Source: JALGVA01 sp964617715 (GTDB lineage: Bacteria; Armatimonadota; Zipacnadia; Zipacnadales; UBA5352). From it: DNA of 40,596 bases. Positions 1 to 8,675 of the stretch are shown here, one piece after another. Position numbers and translations under genes: made by a program. Location: NCBI GenBank assembly GCA_964617715.1, contig CAZTZN010000017.1:1-40596 (forward strand). The letters run 5' to 3'. Below the pieces are notes generated by a model, which was given only the letters and a program-made list of their open reading frames with translations, had not been told where the DNA came from and made no database searches. How positions within the stretch are numbered: the first letter of the stretch is position 1; every line of letters starts with the position of its first letter.

Positions 1-5
1 TTGCA

Positions 6-644
6 ATGCGGAGAGGCTTCACGCTCATTGAGCTGCTGGTCGTCATCGCGATCATCGCCATCCTGGCGGCGTTCCTCTTTCCCGTCTTCGCGCGCGCCCG
101 CGAGAAGGCGAAGCAGACAAGCTGTCTGAGCAACGTCAAGCAGATCAACCTCGCCCTGAACATGTACGCCCAGGACTACGACGACACGCTGCCTTGCGTG
201 CAGATGCGCAGCGCGACGACGTTCTACGGGTACTGGTTCGACGTCATAGAACCCTACATCAAGAACCAGCAGGTCCTGGTGTGCCCTTCGAGCCCGCAGC
301 AGGACGTGGGCTACGGCTGGAACTACCCGCACGCGGGCTACCGGCTGGACCTCAACAACCAGGTCAACCGCAGCGATATCCTCTATCCGGCCGAGATGAT
401 GCTGTTCGGGGACAGCAACAACGGCAGCTACCGGCGCTACCTGTACTGCGCCTGCGTCGGCCACTGGCCCTTCCCGCCCGGCATCCGTGACGCGACCAAC
501 GTGATCGCGACGCGGCACAGCGAAGGCGCGAACTTCGGGTTCGCCGACGGTCACGCCAAGTGGCGCATGACCAACGGCCTGACCGGCAGTAGCACCGATG
601 TGCAGCGCTTCTGGGGCCATCCCAGTCCCCACACGGTGCCCTGA
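6..644 (+). CDS. Type IV pilin-like / type II secretion pseudopilin (H-x9-DG family)
   Basis: The N-terminus is a classic prepilin signal: short basic leader MRRG, then FTLIELLVVIAIIAIL, with expected prepilin-peptidase cleavage after G4 and N-methylation of F5. The hydrophobic helix is followed by FPVFARAREKA and a Cys-containing segment (SCLSNVKQ), a pattern common in large pseudopilin families of Armatimonadota and Planctomycetes. The C-terminus has an H-x9-DG motif (H171, D181-G182). The protein is 212 aa and appears complete, but only five bases precede the ATG, so no ribosome site can be judged. It probably belongs to a surface or secretion pseudopilus; its exact partner is unknown. It converges on the deacetylase gene downstream. 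Confidence 0.88.
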   Translation: MRRGFTLIELLVVIAIIAILAAFLFPVFARAREKAKQTSCLSNVKQINLALNMYAQDYDDTLPCVQMRSATTFYGYWFDVIEPYIKNQQVLVCPSSPQQDVGYGWNYPHAGYRLDLNNQVNRSDILYPAEMMLFGDSNNGSYRRYLYCACVGHWPFPPGIRDATNVIATRHSEGANFGFADGHAKWRMTNGLTGSSTDVQRFWGHPSPHTVP

Positions 645-660
645 TCGCCGCTCGGAACCT

Positions 661-719
661 CCGGTCGCCACTCCTCCCGTCCCGGGTCTCGGCCCGACCC
701 GCGACCGGCGGGAGTGGCG
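661..719. terminator. Inverted repeats between convergent genes, probable bidirectional terminator
   Basis: CCGGTCGC (661-668) pairs perfectly with GCGACCGG (701-708). An overlapping pair, CGCCACTCC (666-674) with GGAGTGGCG (711-719), could form an alternative stem. The site lies between the stops of two convergent genes. There is no T-tract, so termination is inferred from position and stem strength. Confidence 0.4.
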
Positions 720-741
720 GCCCGGCCGTGCGCCTCCGCCC

Positions 742-1575
742 CTACCGCACCATCTCCTCGAGTTGCGTCAGGCCGACGAACTCGACGTCGTAGTTCGCGC
801 CGATGTGCCGCAGATGGTCGCGCAGCACCTCGACCAGCCCCGGCGAGACCGCATCCCGCGCGTCGTTGAGCACCTCGTAGGGGTGCAGGCACCAGGTGAA
901 CACCGCCGGATCGACTCCCTGCTGCTCGGAGGCCGCCAGCCAGCGATCGAGCAACTCGTAGCGGAAGGTCCCCAGGAACATCGCAGCGATCGGCGCCTGC
1001 ACGAAGCGACCCTCCCTCGACGTGTACTCGGTGAAGTTGTGCGCGTCGTGGCGGTAGGGGCCGATGCCCACCGGGATCTCCGAATTGTCCAGCCACGCCC
1101 CGCCGCGGTCGCCCGAGCGGTGGCGCGGCCAGATGTCCGACAGCAGCGTGTAGCCCAGCTCCGCCAGCGCCTCGTAGATCTCCGCCGCCTGCGCCAGGTA
1201 GCCGTTGCGGTGTGCGCGCACCTGCGCCGGGTAGCCCTCCCGCTCCAGCCAGCCCACCACGCGATCCCGGGAGGCCCGGCAGTAGGCGGACACCGAGCGG
1301 GTCTCGTAGCCAAGGGCCACGTCGCCCGCCTGCGAGGTGAAGGGCTCGAAGTGGTCGTGGATGCCGATGGTGTCGCCGCGCCCGGCGGCCTCGGCCAGGA
1401 AGTCCTCGTGATTCTCGGTGAAGCGAAAGTCGTTCTCGTTGAGGAACCACGTTACCCGCCCGGCCAGTCCCTCCTCACCGAGCACCTCCAGCACCGCGCG
1501 CAACCCATCGGCGCGTGCGTCGGGATCGTCAGCGCGTAGATCGCAATCAACGGTCACCAGAAACAGTGTACGCAT
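742..1575 (-). CDS. Polysaccharide deacetylase-like (NodB-fold) protein
   Basis: This 277-aa protein has the layout of a NodB/polysaccharide-deacetylase-like carbohydrate esterase. An early beta-strand ends in TVDCD (D10 and D12 are candidate catalytic and metal Asp). WFLNEND follows, then IGIHDHFEPF with H73 and H75 as candidate metal ligands, and RAHRNGYL near residue 120, where the family carries a conserved Arg. No signal peptide is evident, so it is probably cytoplasmic or acts on a soluble sugar derivative. The ATG at 1575 is the natural start. The gene follows the 879-aa secreted protein in the same direction across a 130-nt gap. The substrate cannot be told from sequence; it could be a non-hydrolytic relative. 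Confidence 0.65.
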   Translation of the reverse strand: MRTLFLVTVDCDLRADDPDARADGLRAVLEVLGEEGLAGRVTWFLNENDFRFTENHEDFLAEAAGRGDTIGIHDHFEPFTSQAGDVALGYETRSVSAYCRASRDRVVGWLEREGYPAQVRAHRNGYLAQAAEIYEALAELGYTLLSDIWPRHRSGDRGGAWLDNSEIPVGIGPYRHDAHNFTEYTSREGRFVQAPIAAMFLGTFRYELLDRWLAASEQQGVDPAVFTWCLHPYEVLNDARDAVSPGLVEVLRDHLRHIGANYDVEFVGLTQLEEMVR

Positions 1576-1618
1576 GCCCCGTCACCCCTTCTTCTCATCT
1601 GCGCTGCGATGCCCGCTG

Positions 1619-1641
1619 CCATCGAGCTTTACACTCGATGG
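1619..1641. other. Perfect hairpin upstream of the deacetylase-like gene
   Basis: CCATCGAG (1619-1626) and CTCGATGG (1634-1641) form an 8-bp stem with a 7-nt loop. It lies between the stop of the 879-aa gene and the start of the deacetylase gene, both on the minus strand. It could be a terminator for the former or part of the leader of the latter. A TATAAA-like box on the minus strand (1658-1663) would place a weak promoter just upstream of it. Confidence 0.35.
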
Positions 1642-1705
1642 TGGCCGTGTCACCATCTTTATACCCACAGATGCGTCTCTGAACCGAAGTACATGCGGTC
1701 ATCGG

Positions 1706-4345
1706 TCACTCACCGATTCCGCGCATCGTCACCAGCGGCTGGAGCACCTCGGCCAGGGCCGCCGCGCAGTAGCAGGCATAGCGCCACTCATCGGCGTCGG
1801 CCTCGGGCTGCGCCATCACCCTGTCGAGACCCGAGGGCGAGTGCGGCGAGACCATGTGGTAGACGCCATCCATGAGGTGCACCAGGGCCACGGGATCGGG
1901 CTCGATCTGCGTGTAAAAGTAGTTGAGCACACTCAGCGAGATCGCGGCGCGTCCGCCGCTGGCGATCCACCAGCGCGGGTTGCGCCCCACCCACGCGGTC
2001 GTGGTCTCGCGCATGCGCCGCTCGAAGCCTGCGCGCACCTCCGGGTCGTCGATGAAGTAGTGCGCCCACTGCGCGGCCTCGCCCGAGACACTGGCGGCGT
2101 TGACTTCCTCACTCAGGTACCACCGCGCGTCGTGGATCGCCATCGCCCGGTCCTCGGGGTCGCCGGTCATGCGCTGCCACGCCGCCGCGCCCGCCAGCGT
2201 GCAGGTGCAGACGAACGAGAAGCTCCTGTCCGACCGGAAGGGCTCCTCGCGCCGGCGGTCACCACCGACCTTCGAGTAGCGCTCGTCGAATACCCAGCCC
2301 ACCGCGATGGTGCCGTCGGGCAGCCGGAAGCTCTCGCGGTAATCGTAGTAGGCGCGCAGCGAATCGAGGTACGCCCGACGGCGCTCGGCGGGCACGTACT
2401 TGACCAGCCGCGCCATCCCGATGGCAATCTCGCCGCCGTCGGCGACGTAGCAGGCCTCGCCGCGCGGGGTGATGCCGTAGCCCATCCGGTAGCCGCCATC
2501 CTCGCGCTGGATGGCCAGCTCATGCTCGCCCCAGGCGATCGCGGCCCGCCGGTAGCGCTCGTCGCCGGTCAGCTCGTACATGCCCAGCAGCCCGCGCACC
2601 GCCCGCTGATCCACGAAGCCGATGCCGGAGATACCACCATCCGCGGCCTGCATCGCCACGAACCAGTCGCATAGCTCAATCATCTTCGCGCGCACATCGA
2701 CCACGAACTCCTCGCGATCGACGCTCCCGTCCGCGGAGACTGTCTCCACCGAGGCGCGCCAGCCCGTCACCTCAAGATCCGCGGCATCCACGCTCACCTG
2801 CGCGGTCGCAAAGCCATCGGCGCCTGCTTCGGTCGCGCGCTCCTCGTCGAGCACGGTGGAGCCGTCAAGCCTCTCGACCCGGAAGCGCACACGCCCCTCA
2901 TCGGGCGCCGTCACCCGCGCGGTCACGGTCACTGCCGCGTGCCCATCGACCAGGGCGAAGGTGGGCTCGAGCGAGACGATACGCGGGCGCCGTGTGAGGT
3001 AATCGGCCATGGCAACCACCGCCTCCCGCAGCATCGGCTCGGCAAGCACATCGTCCGCGTCCACGCACAGGCAGCCGATGTTCGCGCGCGGCAGGTCGCC
3101 GCCGTGGGTCAGCACCACCAGCGCCGCCGGACCGATTCCTTCCCCACCGGCGGACGCCTCCAGCACCGGCACGATGCGCGCGGTGCGCTGCCCGGCCATC
3201 GCGACCGACTTGTACGCCGGACCATCGGTCCACGGCACCTGCGGCGACCATCCGGCCCACTCGCCCGGCAACGCACTCCCCGCGTCGAGCATCCCGCCCG
3301 CGCCGGTCGTGGTCAGAGTCGCATCTTCGAAACGCCTCGCCTGCGCGAACAACGCCCGCATCGGCGCCGTCTGCTCGCTCGGCAGCCTGAGCTGATTGCT
3401 GCCGTAGGCCCTCTCGGCCCGCGCAATTGCACTGTGCTCGCGCGGGACGGCGTCGGCCGCAGGCGGCGTGAACTGCCAGCGCTCGATGTCATCCAGCCAC
3501 AGCGTGTGCGGGCCGCCACCGACCATCCTGCGCGGGAAGCCGAAGGCCAGGCGGGCGAGGCGCTCGGTGTGCAGGAAGTCGCCCGCGCCGCCCCGGTCCT
3601 CGGTGGCGTAGGAGAGGAAGTGCGGGATGAAGATGCGGTACTCGCGCCACTGTGTCGAGAGGGGCACCACGTACTTCCAGCGCGAGCCGTCGGTCTCATT
3701 CGCCTCGATACCCAACAGTGGAGTGCGCTCATCGGCGCGCGCGCGGAAGCGCAGGACGGTCAGGCTCGCGTCATCGCTCGGCGGCACCGGGAAGACCACG
3801 TACTGCCACGAGGTCAGGTCCTCCACGCTCGCGCGCAGCGCGCCGTCGTCATCCTCGGCCTCGATCTCCCAGGCGATCTCGTCACCGTCCCCGGAGTTCC
3901 GGGACAGCCCCGCGGGCACACCCGCCTCGAAGTCCGCGATCACCTGCACCGCGCCCGGCGGGTCGGTGGGGACCTCGGCGATCTCCCAGCGCCCCTGCGC
4001 GCGCGCCAGCGTGCGCGAGAACGGCAGCCCGCCGAGGGTCAGCACCGCGCCGCCTGCAGTCAGGTAGTCCTGCAGGGGCTGGATGCCCTCAGTCGGGTAG
4101 ACGCCGCGGGTGGGCACTACCAGCAACGCGACCCGCTCGGGCGTGAGCGAGCCGGGGGCGACGAGTTCCTCGGTGGTGATGGTCGAGGCCTGCCGGCCGC
4201 CCTCGGCCAGCAGCGCGGCGACGGCGGTGGGGTTGGCGGCGAGGGTGGCGCGGTCGGTCGGAGGATCCCAGACGAGCACCTGCCGGGCACAGGCGGGTGC
4301 GGCCACCAGCACGACCAGGGCGGCCGCGCACAGCATGCGTGGCAT
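1706..4345 (-). CDS. Large secreted multidomain protein with C-terminal alpha/alpha-barrel-like region
   Basis: This 879-aa protein has a clear signal peptide (MPRMLCAAALVVLVAAPACA). Residues about 20-110 look like a class-I glutamine-amidotransferase-like or ThuA-like Rossmann fold (VLVWDPP at the first strand, LLVVPTRGVYP, then GGAVLTLGG), without an obvious catalytic triad. Residues about 130-290 look like a beta-sandwich carbohydrate-binding module (VIADFEAG at the start, LWLDDIERW at the end). A possible Ig-like beta domain follows around 460-555. The last 320 residues are helical (LLGMYELTGDERYRRAAIAW, then QREDGGYRMGY) and resemble alpha/alpha-toroid glycan-processing enzymes. The start ATG is preceded by a GAGGGG ribosome site. 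It sits 19 nt after the preceding membrane-protein gene, probably in one operon. A role in extracellular glycan metabolism is inferred; the reaction is unknown. Confidence 0.6.
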   Translation of the reverse strand: MPRMLCAAALVVLVAAPACARQVLVWDPPTDRATLAANPTAVAALLAEGGRQASTITTEELVAPGSLTPERVALLVVPTRGVYPTEGIQPLQDYLTAGGAVLTLGGLPFSRTLARAQGRWEIAEVPTDPPGAVQVIADFEAGVPAGLSRNSGDGDEIAWEIEAEDDDGALRASVEDLTSWQYVVFPVPPSDDASLTVLRFRARADERTPLLGIEANETDGSRWKYVVPLSTQWREYRIFIPHFLSYATEDRGGAGDFLHTERLARLAFGFPRRMVGGGPHTLWLDDIERWQFTPPAADAVPREHSAIARAERAYGSNQLRLPSEQTAPMRALFAQARRFEDATLTTTGAGGMLDAGSALPGEWAGWSPQVPWTDGPAYKSVAMAGQRTARIVPVLEASAGGEGIGPAALVVLTHGGDLPRANIGCLCVDADDVLAEPMLREAVVAMADYLTRRPRIVSLEPTFALVDGHAAVTVTARVTAPDEGRVRFRVERLDGSTVLDEERATEAGADGFATAQVSVDAADLEVTGWRASVETVSADGSVDREEFVVDVRAKMIELCDWFVAMQAADGGISGIGFVDQRAVRGLLGMYELTGDERYRRAAIAWGEHELAIQREDGGYRMGYGITPRGEACYVADGGEIAIGMARLVKYVPAERRRAYLDSLRAYYDYRESFRLPDGTIAVGWVFDERYSKVGGDRRREEPFRSDRSFSFVCTCTLAGAAAWQRMTGDPEDRAMAIHDARWYLSEEVNAASVSGEAAQWAHYFIDDPEVRAGFERRMRETTTAWVGRNPRWWIASGGRAAISLSVLNYFYTQIEPDPVALVHLMDGVYHMVSPHSPSGLDRVMAQPEADADEWRYACYCAAALAEVLQPLVTMRGIGE

Positions 4346-4364
4346 AGTCCCATCCCCTCGGCTA

Positions 4365-5054
4365 TCAGTCGTCGGGCGGAGCCACCGGCGCGGGCGCCAC
4401 GCCCGGGACGTCGCTCACATTGATCCGAATCCTGGTGTGCTTCTCGGCTTCGCGCAGGATCAGCTCGCCGATGCGCTCGGCGCGGTCATGGTCGCTGGCC
4501 ACCCACCGGGTGAAGTCGAAATACTCCTGACCGTCCACATGATTCTCCGCGAGCAGCTTCGAGGTGTAGTCCGCGATCAGATGCTGCGCCTCTTCAGGAT
4601 CGGCGGCCCTGGGATCATCCTTGAGCGCGTGGGCCATGAGCACGACCTGAGCGGAGAGGCGGATGTACAGCTCCTCAGTCAGCTCGACCGTCTCGGCTAC
4701 GCCGGTCTCATCGAGTTGCCGCCGGGCGCCTCGGATCACCGCTCGATCGGCCTCAGAGGACTCGCCTTCTGTCGCCGGAGCGTCCGCCGGGGCGTCCGCC
4801 GGGGCGGACGCGGAAGCGCCCTCGGGGACTGCGCCGGGAGCAGTTGCCTCGGATGCGGGGGGCTGAGCCCCCGTCTCCGTCTGCGCCAGCGCCTCGGCCT
4901 CAGCCATCGAGTTGACCACGCGGTACGGGGGCTCGTAGACCGGCTCGGCCTTGGGACTGAGGAAGTGCCAGGTGATGATGCCCCCGGTCGCGAGTCCGGC
5001 GATGATGACGATAATGGCGATGGTGGTGTCGCCGTGCTTGCGTGTGCTGTCCAT
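4365..5054 (-). CDS. Hypothetical single-pass membrane protein
   Basis: I do not recognise this 229-aa protein. Residues about 11-31 form one transmembrane helix (TIAIIVIIAGLATGGIITW) after a short charged N-terminus. A linker rich in Ala, Pro, Glu and Asp follows (about 60-100, with APADAPADAPA). The second half is a helical, acidic soluble domain (VAETVELTEELYIRLSAQV, then HVDGQEYFDFTRW). The ATG has a strong AGGAGG ribosome site ending six bases before it. It is divergent from queD and likely co-transcribed with the large secreted protein downstream. The topology suggests an inner-membrane anchor with an extracytoplasmic helical domain. Confidence 0.6.
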   Translation of the reverse strand: MDSTRKHGDTTIAIIVIIAGLATGGIITWHFLSPKAEPVYEPPYRVVNSMAEAEALAQTETGAQPPASEATAPGAVPEGASASAPADAPADAPATEGESSEADRAVIRGARRQLDETGVAETVELTEELYIRLSAQVVLMAHALKDDPRAADPEEAQHLIADYTSKLLAENHVDGQEYFDFTRWVASDHDRAERIGELILREAEKHTRIRINVSDVPGVAPAPVAPPDD

Positions 5055-5130
5055 GTCGCCTCCTGATGCGAGTATATTCCGGGGGCGCGGGGGCTGTCAA
5101 CGCGCCCGCCATCGGGGGCATGCCCGCCGC

Positions 5131-5160
5131 CTTTTGTCCGCGCGCGGCCTGTGCTATAAT
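5131..5160 (+). promoter_or_regulatory. Sigma70-type promoter of the queD-queC operon
   Basis: A perfect -10 box TATAAT lies at 5155-5160, and a -35-like CTTTTG at 5131-5136 is 18 bp upstream. The predicted transcript start near 5167 gives a leader of about 46 nt. The leader has a short GCAG/CTGC pairing but no recognisable preQ1 aptamer. Confidence 0.6.
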
Positions 5161-5212
5161 TGGTGCAGATCGCAGCATCGCGCTGCAGCGCCGATCACGA
5201 CAGGAGATCGAT

Positions 5213-5581
5213 GTGTACGAGTTGACGGTCGAGCGGGAGTTCTCCGCCGCCCACATGATGCGGGGGCATCCGGGGGCGTGCGCGCGCCTGCATGGGCACA
5301 ACTACCGGGTGCTGTTGACCGTCGAGGGCGAGCAATTGAACGAGACCGGCATCCTCGTCGATTTCGCCGAGCTGCGGCGCACCCTCGACGAGATCCTCGA
5401 CGAACTCGACCACCGCAACCTCAGCGAGCTGCCGCCCTTCACCGAGATCAACCCCAGCAGCGAACACCTGGCGCGTTACCTCTACCGGCGCGTGGCGGAG
5501 GCGTTGCGCGGGACCGTGCGCGTGAGTCGCGTGACCGTCTATGAATCGGCGGCCAACTGCGTGACCTACCGTGAGGAGTAG
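5213..5581 (+). CDS. queD: 6-carboxy-5,6,7,8-tetrahydropterin synthase
   Basis: QueD converts 7,8-dihydroneopterin triphosphate to 6-carboxytetrahydropterin in the pathway to preQ0, preQ1 and queuosine. The start is a GTG at 5213, with CAGGAG at 5201-5206 as ribosome site. The longer upstream reading frame lacks homology and spans the promoter. In the 122-aa product the zinc ligands are visible as H14 (FSAAH) and H27/H29 in the C-x3-HGHNY motif, with C23 as catalytic Cys. The ELDHRNL segment supplies a further family His and VYESAAN the late Glu. The length is normal for the family. It is followed after 5 nt by queC, so the two are translated from one operon. queE and queF are not in the window. 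Confidence 0.93.
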   Translation: MYELTVEREFSAAHMMRGHPGACARLHGHNYRVLLTVEGEQLNETGILVDFAELRRTLDEILDELDHRNLSELPPFTEINPSSEHLARYLYRRVAEALRGTVRVSRVTVYESAANCVTYREE

Positions 5582-5586
5582 GGCCG

Positions 5587-6243
5587 ATGCCAAGCGTGCT
5601 GCTGCTGTCGGGCGGCTTGGACTCGATGGTCGCGGCATACGCCGCTCGCGTCGAGCACCCTCCCGCGCTGGGGATCACCTTCGACTACGGCCAGCGCGCC
5701 GCCGCGCGCGAGTTGCAGGCCGCGCTGGAGATCTGCGCCGACCTGGGCGCGCATCACCGGCTCATCAAGCTGCCGTGGCTGGCGAAGCTGGCGCCGCCCG
5801 CCGTGGCCGACCCCGCCGATGACCTGAGCGCCGCCACCGACCGGTCGGTCTGGGTGCCGGCACGCAACGCGGTGTTCATCAGCATTGCCGCCTCGTTCGC
5901 CGAAGGGCTCGGGTGCGAGGCCATCATCTGCGGCTTCAACGCGGAGGAGGCCGCAAGCTTCCCGGATAATTCTCCCGAGTTCGTGCGCCGCTGCGACGCC
6001 GTGCTGGAGCTGGCGACGCGCAACGCGCCGCGGGTCATCTCCCCCACCCTCGAGCTGACCAAGGCCGGGATCGTGCGGTTGGGCGTGGAGCTGGGCACGC
6101 CGCTGCACCTGGTGTGGAGCTGCTACGGTGCGGGGCCCAAGCACTGCTGGGAGTGCCCGTCATGCCGGCGACTGCGCGCGGCCCTGCAGGAGGCGGAGCA
6201 GTGGGAGAGCTGGCTGGAACTCCGCCGGGGTGTCGAAGGTTGA
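5587..6243 (+). CDS. queC: 7-cyano-7-deazaguanine synthase
   Basis: QueC is the ATP-dependent ligase that converts 7-carboxy-7-deazaguanine to preQ0. The N-terminal PP-loop SGGLDS is at residues 8-13, followed by FDYGQRAAARELQAA, both typical of the family. The zinc-binding cluster C179-x7-C187-x2-C190-x2-C193 is intact near the C-terminus, and the 218-aa length is normal. The ATG is 5 nt after the queD stop, with GAGGAG inside the end of queD as ribosome site. Together with queD it supports tRNA queuosine biosynthesis. There are no DNA-modification genes nearby to suggest a deazaguanine DNA-modification system. Confidence 0.95.
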   Translation: MPSVLLLSGGLDSMVAAYAARVEHPPALGITFDYGQRAAARELQAALEICADLGAHHRLIKLPWLAKLAPPAVADPADDLSAATDRSVWVPARNAVFISIAASFAEGLGCEAIICGFNAEEAASFPDNSPEFVRRCDAVLELATRNAPRVISPTLELTKAGIVRLGVELGTPLHLVWSCYGAGPKHCWECPSCRRLRAALQEAEQWESWLELRRGVEG

Positions 6244-6264
6244 GTACGTGTGAGGAGGCAGGTC

Positions 6265-7881
6265 ATGCCACGGCTGCGCTTCTTTGACGGCTGCGCGATG
6301 GTTGGCTGGCGGTCGAACCGCCACCCGGAGACCATCTGGCGGCCTGAGGACTTCGTCAGTGACTACGACTACTACGGTATCGGCGCGGCCCTCGTGCATC
6401 ACGCCGTGGCGGCCGAGTACCACCAGGATGTCGGCAACCGCCGGCTGCTCGAGGAGATCGAGGGCCTGCCGCGGCTGCTGCCTCAGTGGGTCGTAATGCC
6501 CCATCACACCGCCGAGATGGCGCCGCCTGACGAGCTGATCCCCGAGATGCTCGAGCGCGGCGTGCGCGCCGTACGCATCTACCCCAAGACCCACAACTTC
6601 CCGCTCTCCGACCAGGTATGCGGGCCACTCCTCGAGGCGTTGCAGGAGCGGCGCATTCCGGTCTTCATCGATCTGACCGAGATGTCGGCCGAGCAGGCGG
6701 CGGGGCTGGGACAACGCTACCCGGAGCTGTCCATCGTGATCTGCGGCGCCAACTGGGGCATGGACCGCCAGCTCGAGCCCGCGCTCGAGAGCGCCGAGAA
6801 CGTATACATCGAGACCCACTTCTTCCAGGGCCATCGCGCCTACGAGCGCTTCGTGCGCGACTTCGGCCCCGACCGGCTCATCTTCGGCACCGGCCTGCCC
6901 GAGTGCTCCCCCGGCGCTGCCGTGATGATGTCCCTCTACGAGGACATCCCGGACGAGGCCCGCGAGAAGATCGCGGGCGGCAACCTCCTGCGCCTGTTGC
7001 GCGAAGTCAGGACGGACGTTCCGCTGCCGTTCGACGAGGTGCCCGAGGCCGACCTGCCCGAGGACGACGACCCGATCGTCGCCACGCTGCGCGAGGGCCG
7101 ACCGCTCACGGACGAGTTCATCTTTGACGCCCACGCGCACATCGCCCACGACGGCTCCATGGGCATCGCGCGCCTGCATCTGCCCTACAACGACGCCGAC
7201 GGCCTGGTCGGCACCATGGATCGGCTGGGTATCGACCGCTGCATCATGAGCACCTGGTCGGGGATCACCGACGGAGATCCGGGGAGCAATGACGTGGCGC
7301 TACGCGCCGTCGAGCGCTATCCCGACCGGCTGCTCGCCTACGGGACAGTCAACCCCCGGTACCCGGATGAGGCGTGGGCGGAGATGCAGCGGGTGTTTCG
7401 CGCCGGGCGCGTGGTGGGCTACAAGCCTTATCCGCCACGCCACCAGGTGCCGCTGACCGACGGCAAGCACCGGCCGATGCTCGAGTGGGCCGACGCCCAC
7501 GGCGCGCCGGTGCTCTGCCACGGGGGCATGTCGCCGCAGGCCGCCATTACCCCCGACCAGCTCGCCTGGCTGGCGCCGATGTATCCGAACGCGAAGTTCC
7601 TGCTCGCGCACGCGGGCAGCAACTGGGCGCTGGCCGAAGCACTGGTTCCGGTCGCGCGGCGTTGGGGTAACATATACGCTGAGATTACCTACACGGCCAT
7701 CCTCTACAACCTGGTCGAGTATCTGGTACGCGAGATGGGCCGAGAACGAGTCTTGTTCGGCACCGATTGCGTGATGCGCGACGCCGCGCCACAGCTCGGC
7801 TGGGCGGCCTGGGCGCGTATCCCGCTGGAGGACAAGCGCCTGGTGCTGGGCGGCAACATCGCGCGCATTATCGGCGCGTGA
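6265..7881 (+). CDS. Tandem amidohydrolase-2-like protein with degenerate first half
   Basis: This 538-aa protein consists of two amidohydrolase (TIM-barrel metal hydrolase) halves. The second half (from about residue 285) has the expected signature: D288-A-H290-A-H292 at strand 1, VLCHGG and LLAHAGSNW as later His-bearing strands, and FGTD with D501. The first half keeps the fold pattern but has FFDGCAMVG (residues 6-14) where HxH should be, and FGTG (207-210) where FGTD should be, so it probably binds no catalytic metal. The ATG at 6265 is chosen because AGGAGG (6253-6258) sits 6 nt upstream; an in-frame GTG at 6250 precedes that site. It starts 21 nt after queC in the same direction. Substrate unknown; decarboxylase or lactonase activities occur in the family. 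Confidence 0.8.
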   Translation: MPRLRFFDGCAMVGWRSNRHPETIWRPEDFVSDYDYYGIGAALVHHAVAAEYHQDVGNRRLLEEIEGLPRLLPQWVVMPHHTAEMAPPDELIPEMLERGVRAVRIYPKTHNFPLSDQVCGPLLEALQERRIPVFIDLTEMSAEQAAGLGQRYPELSIVICGANWGMDRQLEPALESAENVYIETHFFQGHRAYERFVRDFGPDRLIFGTGLPECSPGAAVMMSLYEDIPDEAREKIAGGNLLRLLREVRTDVPLPFDEVPEADLPEDDDPIVATLREGRPLTDEFIFDAHAHIAHDGSMGIARLHLPYNDADGLVGTMDRLGIDRCIMSTWSGITDGDPGSNDVALRAVERYPDRLLAYGTVNPRYPDEAWAEMQRVFRAGRVVGYKPYPPRHQVPLTDGKHRPMLEWADAHGAPVLCHGGMSPQAAITPDQLAWLAPMYPNAKFLLAHAGSNWALAEALVPVARRWGNIYAEITYTAILYNLVEYLVREMGRERVLFGTDCVMRDAAPQLGWAAWARIPLEDKRLVLGGNIARIIGA

Positions 7882-7934
7882 CGCCGCCCGGGGGAGGCAG
7901 CCAACATGCAGTCCAAGGAGATGGAGTGGGGGCC

Positions 7935-8624
7935 ATGTCTGAGCTGATACTGGCAATTGAGGACGAAGAGCCGGTCTGCGAGGCGATCGTCGCCGCCCTC
8001 GAGGCCAGCGGCTATCGGGTGATCACCGCCGCCGACGGCCAGGAAGGACTCGAGCGCCTCATTTCCGAGCGCCCCGACCTGGTGCTGCTGGACCTGATGT
8101 TGCCCAAGATCCACGGCATGGACGTGTGCGCGGCCATCCGCGAGCACTCCGAAGTGCCGGTCATCATGCTCACCGGGCTGGCGGCCGAGGACGATCGCGT
8201 CGAGGGCCTCACGCGCGGCGCCGACGATTACATCACCAAGCCCTTCCGGGCACGCGAGCTGGCGGCACGGGTGCGCGCGGTGCTGCGCCGCAGCCGCCAC
8301 TGGTCCAGCGACGACCGCGAGCGCATCGAGGTGGGCGACCTGGTCGTCATGCCGGCGGCCCGGGAGGCCCGCCTTGCCGGCGAGCGCATTGCCCTCACCC
8401 CCAAGGAGTTCGAGCTGCTGGAGTATCTCGCGCGCAACGCCGGCAGGATCGTGGCCCGCGACCGTCTGCTCGAGCGCGTCTGGGGCAGCGACGAGTACAT
8501 CGACGCGCGCACCCTCGACGTGCACATACGATGGCTGCGCGAGAAGCTCGAGGCCGACCCGAGCAATCCCGAGCGGCTGCTCACGATTCGCGGCAAGGGC
8601 TACATGCTTACCACCGGCGACTGA
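7935..8624 (+). CDS. OmpR/PhoB-family response regulator, probable phosphate regulator
   Basis: The 229-aa protein has a receiver domain followed by a winged-helix DNA-binding domain. Receiver residues are intact: acidic pocket E9-D10-E11, phospho-acceptor D53 in LLDLMLPK, T80, and K102 in DDYITKPF. The effector domain shows the OmpR pattern (LTPKEFELLEYL, then TLDVHIRWLREKLE and IRGKGYML). The ATG at 7935 has a GGAGTGGGGG stretch just upstream; the longer frame reads back into the previous gene. Its position ahead of pstSCAB-phoU suggests a PhoB-like role in phosphate starvation. No histidine kinase gene is adjacent, so its partner must be elsewhere. I leave the symbol open because OmpR-family paralogues are similar. 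Confidence 0.9.
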   Translation: MSELILAIEDEEPVCEAIVAALEASGYRVITAADGQEGLERLISERPDLVLLDLMLPKIHGMDVCAAIREHSEVPVIMLTGLAAEDDRVEGLTRGADDYITKPFRARELAARVRAVLRRSRHWSSDDRERIEVGDLVVMPAAREARLAGERIALTPKEFELLEYLARNAGRIVARDRLLERVWGSDEYIDARTLDVHIRWLREKLEADPSNPERLLTIRGKGYMLTTGD

Positions 8625-8675
8625 TCCCGGTCGCGCAACCGATCGGCCGATACCCGCACCCGCAGACAGAAAGCC

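Noticed and set aside
551..2674. Long open frames opposite or out of phase with the deacetylase and the 879-aa gene
   Set aside because: Their products are rich in Arg, Gly, Pro and Ala without domains, and they lie fully over genes with clear signatures. High GC makes such open frames common throughout this window.
5161..5212. preQ1 riboswitch before queD
   Set aside because: The leader is only about 46 nt and lacks the C-rich and A-rich pseudoknot segments of known preQ1 aptamers.
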